DNA of 64,000 nt from Xylaria sp. FL1777. Taxonomy: Eukaryota; Ascomycota; Sordariomycetes; Xylariales; Xylariaceae. The notes beneath the pieces were generated by a model. It was not told where the DNA came from. It worked only from the letters and a program-made list of their open reading frames with translations, and ran no database searches. The position numbers were made by a program, and so were the translations under genes. Location of the stretch: NCBI GenBank assembly GCA_022578965.1, contig MU400578.1, positions 62,001-126,000 of the forward strand, in the 5' to 3' direction. Shown piece by piece: positions 34,162-45,470 of this stretch (position 1 is the stretch's first letter; the number at the start of each line of letters is the position of its first letter).

Positions 34162-37100
34162 TTACCATACATAGACCGGACGAATGCGCTGCCATCGTGG
34201 ATCCGCGGACTTTGAAAATGTCGTCACAGTAGTCGGGGCCTCTTCAAAATCCAATGCTGGAAGCTCCTGTGGTAGGTCGGGGTCATTATTTATAATCGCA
34301 GAATGTAACATGGTGGGAGCCCCTATTGCCCCGTCCGGCTCCCGCCAGGCTAACATGGACGCCATGGTTGTCATAGCTGGCGAGGGGCCGCCGTATGGGA
34401 CTATCCCGGGTGGATAGGTGTATGATGTCTGCGGATTGGTAGATGCTGGATTCGGGCCTACACCTCCGCCCTGGTCGGGATTCGAAGGTGTCGATTGTCC
34501 AGGAACATTAGGCGAAGATGTACCTCCATTGGACGCTGGCGGGCTGGAGCCCGTTCCAGTCAGGTTGGTGCTACCACTTGACCCCTCAGGAGGGTTTGAA
34601 GCAGTTGTAGAAGTCTGACCACTACTCTGCGCTAGTTGTGTACTGGGACTCTGTTGACCTGGGGCTACGCCACCGGCTCCTTCCGGCGTTGAGGTTGAGC
34701 CTAGAAGAGAAGATTTGCTTTGAGTACCTTCATTTGGGCCAGATGGCGCTGATGAACTTGGGTTGGTAGTAGTCAGGCTATTGCTTCCATTCGACGTAGA
34801 AGGTGTCCCAGAACTCGGTCCGTTCGACCCACCGGTTCCACCGTTGCTAGGTGGTGTACTACCTATAGTCGAGGCTAAGGAAGTCATTGAACTTGGGATG
34901 GATGTAGTGGTTTGACTAGGTGTCCCTGGAGGACTAGAGCTACCGCCACTGCCAGGTACAACAACACAATGTGGATCTGTTGATCCTGGAGTACATGTGC
35001 TACTGGAGGGACCGCCGGAGGGATTTGTCTGGCTTGTAAAACTTGCCGGGCTAGTTTGACTATTTGGGCTTGTAGAGATCGTTGGACTAGTCGGTTGATT
35101 ATGGCCAGGTGCTACACCGCCTGCTCCAACAGGTGAGGTACAGGCAGGATCTGTAGACCCGGCTGTGCAGGTGTTCGGCACGCCACCTGGTGTAGATGTT
35201 GAGGGCTGCCCATGACCCGGAGCTACTGCCCCTCCGCCGACGGGTGAGGTGCAGACTGGATCGTTTGAACCCGGTTGGCAGGTAGTAGGGCTGGTGTTTG
35301 GTGTGCTTGCACTAGATTGGCTCGGACCAGAAGGCGTACCTCCAATAGGACTAGACACGATGCATGCCGGATCACTCGACCCAGGTGTGCATGTAGCAGA
35401 ACTGATATTAGGCGATGGTGTTGTAGAAGGTTGGCCGTGTCCCGGCGCCACACCTCCCCCACCAAACGGAGACGAGGTGGATGGGCTATTGGTGGAACCT
35501 CCATTACCAGATGGAGGAGACGAACCCGGAGGACTCTCCCCTCCAGAGGGTATTGTAGTTCCTGGCGTCTGTTCGGGAGTACTACCTGCGCTTCCACCAC
35601 CACCTGGAGGGCTTGTGAATGTAGGCGTACTTCCTTGGCCCTGACCCGGTGATACTGTTGTCCCTTGCCCTGGACCACCGGGCTCGGGAGGCGTTATGCT
35701 CGCACTGGTACCTCCAACGGGTGTTGTACTTGGTGGAACTGTACTTCCTCCTGACGATACGGAATTTGGGTTCTCACTTTGAGGAGTTGAGCTCGGATCC
35801 TGTCCGTGACCCGGAGCAACTCCTCCAGCACCATTAGGAGTTGAACCACTTGAAGCGCTTGAAGTATTCACACTTGGATTGCTCGCCGAAGTTGTTGCAA
35901 CGCTGCCACCAGGGTTGTTAGATGTCGGGTTGGAGCTTGGGCCGGTCGGAGCGGTTCCCTCTGAGGGTGATGAACTCGATCCTCTACTTTGAAATGAAGG
36001 AGACGGAGCTCCGTGACCAGGTGCAACACCACCGTTACCGTTCGGGCCCGAAGTGCTGCCTGGGGTGCTAAGTACACCTAGCGTGGTAGGCGTACCTGAA
36101 GTACCAGCAGTAGGACTACTGGGGGTGCTTGATGCATTGGGATCACTTGGAGTGTTTTGAGGATTAGTGTTACCTGGAGTAGCTGGAGTACCTGGAGTGT
36201 TAGGACTGCCAGGCGCACCTGGAATACTTGACGTACCCGGTGTGACATTCGAGCCCGTAGAACCACCTGCACTGCTTGGAATATCAGGAGACGGGTTGTT
36301 ACTAGACGTTGCTGGTAATGTCCCATGACCCGGAGCTACACCTCCCCCGCCGAAGGGGGTTGATGATTGTGAGTTGGGAGGCGAGGAGAGTGTAAGATCA
36401 CGAGGTAGGGCACCCAGGGGCTGGCTGGTCCTTTTCCCGTATTTGCTGATAATATCTTCTGGATTTATATTACCGGCAGGAAATATAACCGCAGGTGTCG
36501 TTATTTGAGTATGGGCGACACCGCCAATGTCTAACCCAGCCACTTCCGGTGGTGGGATTGTAGGCGCGCGTGGTTGAGGTCCGGCACTGGCCCAACCATA
36601 TGGTTGGCCATCAGGGTTGTAGCAGCTGAGCGAATTCAAACCGCCACACATTTGCGTGGCATCCCCAGAGCATGACATTGAACACACACTCTCGTCCATC
36701 TTCTGCGTGCCATTCAGAAAGTTTCCGCAGAGGCAGCTATTGCCCTTTTCTGTACCTGCCATGATAAACCCCCTGATTATGCAATGTTGTACACATGCTT
36801 CATTGGTCATAAGGTCTAAACTGAAAGTCTCTGTGTCGAGAGCCCTCTGATTTGGGTCGTTCGCCCAACAACCACAATACTCCCAACCTGTGACTTTCTC
36901 GGGAGGAGGAGGACTTGGTTGGCTTGGAGCAGAAAAAGAAGTACTCCGGACGGGAGTGGTACTGGAAGAGCCAGCGGTCGGTCCGCTAGAGCTTCCACAT
37001 GGTCCAGGAGTCTGGAGAGGAGCACAGAACCAACCTCCTTCACAATGGGCACACGGCCAACCGAACCCACAAGGAGCAGGTTGCGCCGGTGTTTGAGAGG

Positions 37101-38834
37101 GAGGACAGAACCAGCCATCGAGACAGTCATCGCATGTATAACCAGACCCTGGGCAGGGACCTTGTGCGCCATTATTTCCGGGAGTAGAGCTAGCGTTTGG
37201 ACAATGGCAAGTTGCCGTGGGACAAGATGTCGTAGGGCAGGAAGGATAGGCTGTTACGGTAAGTGTCTGAAAGGCCCTACTAGAAGGTCAGAAAGATAAT
37301 TCTTCGAAGGACAGGAGACTAATGTCCTTACGCAGTAGTGGGTGACATCATACCAGAGGTACACGGCTGATACTCCGTGACCGTAACGAGTCCGTTAGCT
37401 GTTCCTGTTGTCAGCTCTGTGCTGGAGGGCAATGAGCACTACACCTCTGGACTCACCACCTGTACTAGTTGTTTGTGATGTACCACCTGCTCCAGGCTGC
37501 ACTGAGCCGGCTATTGATGGTGAAGGGGTTACGGCCGTAGGAGGTTGTTCACCAGTTGTACCAGGCGCTGAAGCGCCGGTAGATGGTAATGAAGTCATGG
37601 CCGTGGAAGATAATCCGCCACCGGACCCTGGTGCTGAAGAGCCGGTCGATGGCTGTCCCGATGACGCCTGGGCACCTGAAAGAGAAGATATAGAGCCAGC
37701 ACTAGATAGAGACAGTTGAGTGGATGGAGCTGGCGTCGCGCCGCTTCCTAGCGGGTTAGAGCTAGAACCGCCTGTACTACTACCGGTAGGACTGGTCAAG
37801 GTGCCCTGGCTATGGGGATTCGGGGTTGGTGAGATCGACGCAGCAGTCATTGTCGGGACCCCCGTGATGGCAGGAGAACTTGGAAATATGGTGCTTGCAG
37901 AGGCGTCACCAGTCAATGTTGCATCTGAATTCGTTATGGGAGCAGTCGCTATTTCCGAAGAGACTTGGGCTACCGCAGATGGTATGTCTCCGCAAAGACC
38001 GGCAACAGTAGCGACGATGCCGTCAACAGCCGTAACGACGCCGCAGACATCATGCTCGATTAGGTCACCCACGAGAGAGAGGGGTCCATTTGCGGCTCCA
38101 ATAATGTCGCCGAGTCCACTGCTGATTACTTGGCTAAGGTCTTGCAAAACTGGCAGAGGAACATCCGAAGGCAGATTAGACGTAACGTCGTTAATTATGC
38201 CGCTGACTTTCGAGTCGAGAGAACCAAGAAGCCCTCCTATCTGACCAAGGGCATCTGGACCTTGCATCTGACCACTACCCATCTGACCACCCAAAGAGGC
38301 AACATCCGTCGCTATGGCTTCTACGGAGGCGACAACGTCGAGAGCCTGCTTGGTTACTGCTGCGATGATGCTGGGTGCTGCCAGAGGTAGGACACCATTG
38401 AGAAGGCCCCCAAGCTTGTCAGCGAGCCCACCTAGTTGAGCTGTTGTTGGTAGAGGAGGGGCAGTAAGGGGCATCGTAGCTTGGGTGCCAGTGAGAAGGG
38501 GTAAGCCATCGGGGGATTTGGCCTTAGGGTCGTCAAGTATGGGCAGGAGGCTGTTGATGTCGGCTGTGACTTGGGCAACCAATGAGTTGACAATGCCTCC
38601 TGGAACAAGGTTCCCTAGAAGACTAGGGACGAGGCCAACAATGCCGCCCAATCCAAGCAGGCGCTTCTCAAGAGCTGGTGCTGAGGGGTCATCTTCTGGG
38701 GAAGAGTCATGTTCCTGCAACGAGCCAGAAACGTAGCCGTCTGAGAGAGAAACCGTAGCTAAGAAACCAAGAGCGAAGAGAGCGGCAACCAGGAGGCATC
38801 TTGCTATGGGAGGGGGTTGAGATTGAGGCGACAT
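34162..38834 (-). CDS. WSC-domain mucin-like cell-surface protein, 1522 residues
   Basis: Model complement(join(34162..37279,37332..37404,37457..38834)). It would look like two genes without its two 52-nt introns (37405-37456, GTGAGT to ACAACAG; 37280-37331, GTAAGG to TTCTAG), which join in phase. In order: a signal or anchor segment at about 11-32 (CLLVAALFALGFLATVSL); a 50-290 region of short hydrophobic helices with Gly/Leu/Val; a Ser/Thr/Gly/Pro linker; two tandem Cys-rich units (about 526-578) each with a GWFC core; a WSC domain (about 615-703: WEYCGCW, SCLCG, MCGG, LSCY); then about 800 residues of Ser/Thr/Pro/Gly. The last region holds seven VAPG[HQ] repeats and four C-x2-GS-x-DP-x-C units. 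WSC domains bind glycans; this is most likely a heavily O-glycosylated wall protein or sensor. No C-terminal membrane segment is visible. Confidence 0.85.
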
Positions 38835-39797
38835 CTCTGTCGATCAAGGCACGACAAACCTGACAAGACAAATTTCGTTAAACGAGGAAAAGGGGGGTAT
38901 ATGAAAGATTAAGATGGTGTTGACGAAGGGGAACGTTCAAAATTGGGCCAAAATTGAAGTCCAAAAACACCAAAAGCGATGAAGTACGGATCACAGACAA
39001 GCGAACCAAAAGAATCGAAAATTCATGAAGAGATGAGAGAGATGACAGAGATACATTTTGTTTATCCTTGGGATGGGGTATTCCTGCCTGGTCTCTAGAG
39101 ACCAGCACTTGCTCTTTCTATATATGTCGTTGTCACTGTCTAGGCACGCAGAAATAGCGACCAGGTAAAATCTGCATAGAGATAAGAGAAAAGGGCATCC
39201 GGTGAAGGGAAGGATAACACAGAAACAAGGGTTCTCGTCCGTTCTTTGGTAAAGGAATCATCGTACGATTCCAGGGGACCTTGGATTGACCCTCTTCTAC
39301 TTGATACGAGCATCCTTAAAGGACATGTTATCGATTCGCAAGACTGTAAACTGTCGTGTCTCGAGAACGTTCAAGGAGGATGGGGTCTATGGCCAATTCT
39401 ACCGAACGAATGAGATATCTCGTAGAGAAAAATGTTTGTTGCCACGTTAATCTCGGGAGTTATTAGGATCCCCATAACTGTCTGCCTAGCACAGAGGAGC
39501 TCGAAGCAGGACAGGAATATATAATGTTCCTTCACCAATTGACTGCATGATATCTGGTGATCGTCATCAAGTGTCGAAGTATCCGTTAACTTCAACATTT
39601 CTAAGCCTAGTCACGCTGCCCTAATAGGTACGGGTCATCAGAAAGAGCACAGAATGAAGAAAGGTGAAAACAAAACCAGAATGGTTAGAAGATAGGTGCT
39701 ATTTTTGCTACCTCAATCCGATGCCTGCCCACCCGGCACCGATGCAAATTAACAAAGCCCGAAAATAAATCCACGCCATATGCCCGAAATTTCCTTT
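38835..39797. other. Intergenic, 5' region of the WSC mucin gene
   Basis: 960 bases between the mucin-like gene's start and the downstream end of uS5. No coding frame supported. Confidence 0.5.
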
Positions 39798-40787
39798 CTA
39801 GTATTTCTTGCCTTCTCGGAGAGTGTCCGCATATTCTTCGAGGGGACTGCGGATAAGCTTTGTCTCCTTCCACAGGTTGGGGGTCAGGAAACCGTAGCAG
39901 TTGGAGATGGCGGCAAAAGTAGCCTTGAGGGTGTTCTCTAGAGTCTTGGTTGAGCCGGAAGAGGATGTGTAGGCGTCCTCAATACCAGCGAGCTGGAGGA
40001 GACGCTTGACAGCAGGAGAGGCGACGATCTGGGTACCACGAGGGGCCGGGATCAACTGCGCAGAAATTAGTACCACGTCGTAGCGAATACTACTGTGCTT
40101 CAGTTACGTACTCTGACTGTGACGGAACCGCACTTTCCACTCTCCTTGACGGGGAGCGAGTGAGGCAGACCAAGGTTGGTACCCCAGTAACCACGTCGGA
40201 CGGGGATGACGCTCAGCTTGGCGATGATGATGGCGGCTCGGATGGCAGTAGCAACTTCCTTGGAGGTCTTGATACCGAGACCAACGTGGCCCTCAGAGTC
40301 ACCGATGATAACGATGGCCTTGAATCGGGTTCGCTGACCGGCACGGGTCTGCTTCTGGACGGGCTTGATCTGCAATAGGGAAACAACCGTCAGCACTCAC
40401 TTCCGCCAAAAAGCACGCGGGAGGTGTCCCAGCACAGCGCATTGGGTGTCTTGTGGCCGGGAGAGGCAGGGATCAATCGTCCAAATCGTGCAAAGCGTTT
40501 CCAAGCCGTACCTTCATGACCTCGTCCTTGAGCTTGGGAAGGAAGTGGTCGACAATCTGGTACTCCTTGATGGGCAGAGAGTGCAGGTAGATCTCCTCCA
40601 TGCTCTTGATCTTGCCGCTCTTCACGAGACGGCCCAGCTTGGTGACGGGCATCCATTCCTTGTCGCTGTCCTTGGGACCACCACGGCGGCCACGTCCGCG
40701 CCCACGCCCACGGCCTCTGTCGCCGCCACGGTCACCTCTGGAACCGAAACCTCCACGGGCACCGCCTCGATCGCCGCGGTCAGCCAT
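39798..40787 (-). CDS. RPS2: 40S ribosomal protein uS5 (Rps2)
   Basis: Three exons: complement(join(39798..40055,40112..40369,40512..40787)), 263 residues. An RG-rich N-terminal tail ([15 protein letters not shown]) is the usual arginine-methylation region. The S5 N-terminal domain follows ([17 protein letters not shown], then [12 protein letters not shown]), with [17 protein letters not shown] after the first intron and the C-terminal domain [20 protein letters not shown]. Part of the small subunit near the mRNA entry site and required for decoding fidelity. The introns (142 and 56 nt) fall between codons. Its length and sequence match eukaryotic Rps2 closely. Confidence 0.97.
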
Positions 40788-41870
40788 ATTGTCGCTCGAA
40801 TTGGGGTCGTGGGTAGAAGAAAGAGTTGGCCGTCGTCGAGGGGGGGGTGTTGTCGAGCTGTGAGGTTAGTGTCGGCTTTTTGAACATATGGAGGTAGAAT
40901 TTGGCAGTGGAGGGGCCTACCGTAATTTTTGGGCATTTCGTTAGATAGGTTTGTGGGAGATGGATAGATTAGCTGATAGCTTGCCGCAGCCGAAGTGGTC
41001 TGTGCTTACATGTACAATCCCAACTAGAGCCATGTGTCCGGCCAATGAGACTTCGTAATTTTGAACATAAACCTCGAAAGTCTGATGACATGAACCTATA
41101 CCTATACAAAAACAGATTCGCGCTCCCATCGTTTCTCTCTTCTCAGAAATCTCTGGTTCAGGTAAACGCAGCTACGGCCAATCCTATTATCTCATTCATG
41201 CGGCTGGGCACTTGCTCAATACTTAGTACTCATTTCCGTCAAAAGAGACTCATGTCTCGCCATTTACCTAACCTAAGCTACCAACCGACTTAGATGAGCT
41301 TCTTCGACGGCCACTTCCGGCGTTACGTTTAGCTTTATACAAATGCTTAATCTTCTTGCCACTATTTGGATGCACCCTCTCAAATACTATTCATTGCAAG
41401 CAAACCCATAGATATAGGGATGTATAAAGGTATGGCTAATCCGTGCTTTCGGACAAGAACTCACAGTCCCGCAGCCTATGGCTAAGTTGATTATACACCT
41501 ATGCCACCCGTTACTAATCGTCTTGTTATATCTTACACGCATGGCTGCACCGAGCCTATTTCTAGTTACTTTTTAAACAACGTTACATACGTGTTATTAT
41601 TTAATCTGCATATACGAACTACTTTTTACGATGGCCTTTTCGAAAAGAGCAGAAGTAATAAACCAAGTACCTACCCCCGAAGCTATAACGGCATAGGTAT
41701 CTCTTAGGCGATCGTTACTGTTAAATCGATACGAATACTTATTCCTCAACGTATCTTATCTGTGAACATAGCTCCTTTTTAGACAATAATCTTAATAACA
41801 ATCATAATTCAAGAGTGGAGCGCAGGGTGCCCTATTCGCGCCCTCCCGTAATACCTCCATGCTATGAGCA
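40788..41870. other. Intergenic, 5' region of RPS2
   Basis: About 1.1 kb; a leader intron for RPS2 is possible but not resolved. The part from 41300 to 41800 is AT-rich. No coding frame supported. Confidence 0.5.
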
Positions 41871-42824
41871 TCAATTTTCCGGGAGCTTCAGAGCATCCGC
41901 TAATAGACTTCTGTCGACAAGAGTCTCAAGCACATCCCTCGACATGGCCGTCCGGCCGTCCGCGCGCGCGACATACTTGTCCTCCTCGAGCATGACTTCG
42001 ACGATGTCAAGCGGGTTGCGCGCCGTCCATCTATGAACCGGCCAGACCTCGCCGAACAAGGTAGCGTTGGTCCCGACCGCCGCCGCGACCCTCGCCACGA
42101 CCTTCTCGGGGTCGGTGCGGAACACGTCCTCGGCCTTGACGAGCGCGGCCACGAACGCCACGATCTCCCTGCGCTTCGCGGGGTCGGCCAGCTTCTCGGC
42201 CGTGGTCGCGAGGGTGTAGATCTCGCGGTATATCGTCTGCTCGAAGATGACGGCGTCGGCGCCGATGGCCTCGGCCCCTAGCTGCACGCTCGGCTCCCAC
42301 ATGCCGATGGCGTCGATGGCGCCCCGCTTGAGCATCGCCGGGAACGTGCTGGCGCCGCACGGCTCCTTCAGACAGGCGCCCCCGGGCACGATGGTGTAGT
42401 CCGATGGCGTGAGGCCGACAGTCGCGAGCAGCGTCTGCACGAAATATTCCGATGAGGTCGACGGGAACGCGCCGATGCGCTTGCCCTTCAGGTCCTCGAG
42501 CTTTTCGATGCCCTTCTTCTTACTTGCGACGATTCGGTAGTAGACTTCCACCGTCGTGAGGACAGTCCGAATGTTCTTGTGCGAAGCGTATTGTCGAAGG
42601 AGCTGTGTTTCGGCATTGGCGCCTATATCTACGCTGGGATCGCTGAATAGGCTTGGGATTCCCCCATTCACGATGGAAACGGTCTCATTGTAGTAGTCTT
42701 CTTTTGCGATGAGTTCGGGCACCCACTCGAGAACTTGTAGACTACTTGCCACTTTGAGAGCAGCTAGGGCGGGCGTCGCGAGCAGCAGCAATGCAGAACA
42801 GGAAATTTGTGACGCATACATCAT
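41871..42824 (-). CDS. Secreted NMT1/SsuA-type substrate-binding protein
   Basis: A single exon of 317 residues. Residues 1-21 form a signal peptide (CSALLLLATPALA). The rest has the two-lobe type II periplasmic binding fold of the SsuA/THI5-like group: KVASSLQVLEWVPELIAKE at the start, GGIPSLFSDPSVDIGANAET, DLKGKRIGAFPSTSSEYFV as the lobe-crossing stretch, and MLKRGAIDAIGMWEPSVQLG. In bacteria these proteins deliver sulfonates, nitrate or pyrimidines to ABC importers. Fungi lack that importer type, so the role is unclear: a secreted scavenger, or an enzyme related to thiamine-precursor synthesis. The catalytic Cys motif of THI5 (CCCFC) is absent. The 3' half is GC-rich. ATG codons at 42824 and 42821 are adjacent. 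Confidence 0.82.
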   Translation of the reverse strand: MMYASQISCSALLLLATPALAALKVASSLQVLEWVPELIAKEDYYNETVSIVNGGIPSLFSDPSVDIGANAETQLLRQYASHKNIRTVLTTVEVYYRIVASKKKGIEKLEDLKGKRIGAFPSTSSEYFVQTLLATVGLTPSDYTIVPGGACLKEPCGASTFPAMLKRGAIDAIGMWEPSVQLGAEAIGADAVIFEQTIYREIYTLATTAEKLADPAKRREIVAFVAALVKAEDVFRTDPEKVVARVAAAVGTNATLFGEVWPVHRWTARNPLDIVEVMLEEDKYVARADGRTAMSRDVLETLVDRSLLADALKLPEN

Positions 42825-44599
42825 GATCGGGATTTTTATCTATGGATTCTAGCCCTCGAAGTATAATCGATCTGGAAATATCGAAGCGTGAAGTTTGAAA
42901 GAAGAATTCCTTCTCGCTAGCACGATGGCCAGGTTTCCAAGGTAGTTATCAATATCCATTGTCGTATGCAGTAAAGATTTCGCTTGTGCTTTCGGATATG
43001 CTTCGTTTGGAACTTGATAAATGTATTGCCGTCTGGACGAATGAGATGGGCTACTTAAAATGGAAGTAATTCGCCCTCGCTTTTTACCGGTGTCATACCC
43101 GTGGAGAAATGGACTGCTTGCTATACACACCCCGCTTGGGAAGCCGAATAGAAGATTCCGGCAATATCAAAAATAGAACACCGGTTCTGTCCATTTACTG
43201 CTGTCTACGACATAATAGGTCGATTCAATGGTACTGTTGCAGCGACTGAATGCGTGGGCAGGCGGGCACATAATTCTTGTGATATATATAACACTTTAAT
43301 AATATATGATCAGTTAGCAGAATACTCTGTCGTGTCACGGTATTCTGGCTAGAACTATTTGATTTCCTTGCCTGCAGTGAGTGGTCAAACGATCTCGAAA
43401 TGTCTCACCTCTACAGCAGGTTCAATACCACGACTTAGTGAATAGCTAGCAGCTTTATACTTATGTGGTATAAAGTATAATTTATTGTACTTCTCTACGA
43501 CAGCCTTTACCGCTAAGAGAAAGGTTAATAGAAGACGGCTACTTGAGACTTTATTGTCCATGATCAGGGAAATGAGCCAAAAGCGAATACCAATAGCCTT
43601 ATTAGGAATCAAACACAACTCAACGAATAACACACCAATATATCACGATCGGCTCTATTAGAGAACAGAGAAAGATATTTTCCAAAAGTCTATTCTATAT
43701 CTATTATCTAATGCAGAGGAAATTGATAAGTGGAGGCTATCGATGCAGATGAATCGGTATAAGTACTAGTCGATGAATACATCGACATTTCATAGTAAGA
43801 GGCACCTTGTCACATAACCCACAGGTCATAAACTGTAGTCACAGTATTGATCTCCATCCATCCTACAACTACAGATACACCAAGATATACCAAGATACGA
43901 AGAGAGCCTGTTTGGCTGCATGACTAAGCCTTACCTAGCTACTTGGGGCTGACCGGGTCTAATCACCCTCTTCACTCTGCTTCAATACCTATTCAGGGGG
44001 ACGTGAGCTGTAGACAGGCCTGGCTTCATAGCTAGGCACCCATATAACCAGAACCTACTTTCTTTCTCCATCCCGCCATCCTTCTTCGTCCCCGCTATCG
44101 CCACTATCCCTGCTTTTCTTTTTCGTCTCGTTTATATCTCTATTACGACTAGGTTTAAGATTTTGTTAGAGTACCGCCCAACCGTCTGATAAATTTTCGA
44201 ATAACTCTTTTTTCGAATAACCGTTTTGATTATGTGGCAAGACTTAATTTTGCTTCTTCTTCTTTTGCTATCGGCTGGTCCAATGCTTTGAAGGCCTTAT
44301 TTTTAGCATCGTTGATGTTATACGCACTGAACGCGCTGAACAGAGGGACTGTGCAAGTGTAAAAGGTGTGTTCGCCTACTTGCGAAGAGTGCCCGAACAT
44401 CGTTCATCAAGTCCAAAAAGTCCTAGACCTGTCGCTTAGGCATGTGTTAGCGACGTCAGCCCTAGTTAAGATACCTTGGCCGTCGAGTGGTAGTTCGACC
44501 TCGATAACTGTATTCTTGAGACTTTTCTTAAGCTTACCTGCAGGCTTAGACCAGGATACCAAGATATCTAAGGAGCGATAGCATTTCGTAATCTGCATG
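42825..44599. other. AT-rich gene-poor stretch
   Basis: 1.8 kb leading into the rhodopsin-like remnant. Frames are short and lack coding character. Probably decayed sequence. Confidence 0.5.
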
Positions 44600-45222
44600 C
44601 TGCGGGAGTATTTATTAAAATTTCTATAAATAAAACTTTAATTGAAAAACTAGGTTTATCACTTATATTCGCCGCTGGACTCTTGTAAGTAGTACAATCT
44701 TTACTGATTTCATGCATTACATTTCTCTTTTTTCATCCATTGACGACCGTTGTGATTAGTGGAACTGTCTCTGGACTCTTTCGAATCATTGTCACAGTTG
44801 AATACCAACACCACGAGGACACAACGTATACCGTAGCGGCAGTAGCCCTATGGGCCATCGGGGAGATGACCTCCGGCTTTCTGTTGTTCTGCGTGCCAGC
44901 CATACCCAAAACAATAGGTAGCATCGGAAACGGAATCACGCATATCAAGCACTACAGGCTACGCTCTCAGGAGAGTTCACAGAAGTCGAGATCGTCCTTC
45001 AAGCGCGAGGGTCCCTGGAAATCTGCCAGCCCGGATTCAAGCAATTTTAATCGTCGAAAGATCCATCACCCAGATGAAGTGCCAATCACGACATTCTCGT
45101 CCAACGCACCACTGGAGTCAGAGTTGGCCGAGCAGCTGACGGCTAGTCCTGAGTCTCCTACCACTGGCATCGTACGAACGACGCGGGTCGTCACAGTTGT
45201 GGATGACGACGTGGCAAGCTAA
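44600..45222 (+). pseudogene. Rhodopsin-like integral membrane protein, 3' remnant
   Basis: Only the C-terminal portion of a fungal rhodopsin-like (seven-helix) protein is recognisable. The upstream piece codes IEKLGLSLIFAAGLF and is joined by a good intron (44685-44759, GTAAGT to GATTAG) to an exon running to 45222. That exon contains SGLFRIIVTVEY, then AVALWAIGEMTSGFLLF and CVPAIPK, the last two helices of the family, then a Ser-rich cytoplasmic tail. Helices 1-4 are not found upstream; the preceding DNA is AT-rich and full of stops. Either the 5' exons have decayed or the gene is truncated. It is the nearest neighbour upstream of the P450. Confidence 0.6.
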
Positions 45223-45470
45223 GGAGTTAAACTAATGCATAGTCACCAACACCCGTGGATGACTCAGCAGCAGTAGTAGGCCTTGATGCGGCGTAATTCG
45301 GCGTGTTTAGAAGACTTCAGTTAACAATGCTTGATCACGCTCGGACTGCTTTACATCTAACGCTGCATCTCACCAACTTACCCTACCTAAACGGAATTTA
45401 AAGTCCCTTGCCTCTCCAGCTAGTCGCTCGCAAGCCTTATTCACAGAGACTGAGCCTCACGCCATTCACA

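Noticed and set aside
35223..36326. Long frames on both strands within the mucin-like repeat region
   Set aside because: They come from the repetitive, low-complexity codons of the mucin-like gene read in other frames.
37395..37436. C-terminal end HRADNRNS for a separate 479-residue protein
   Set aside because: It is the unspliced reading through the 37405-37456 intron. The spliced frame continues into the WSC part with correct phase at both introns.
42031..42360. An Arg-rich frame antisense or shifted in the binding-protein gene
   Set aside because: It is a GC-rich shadow of the real gene with a highly biased Arg/Gly composition.
44366..44581. A 71-codon frame upstream of the rhodopsin-like remnant
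   Set aside because: No membrane helices or family motif, and it is not in frame with the remnant.
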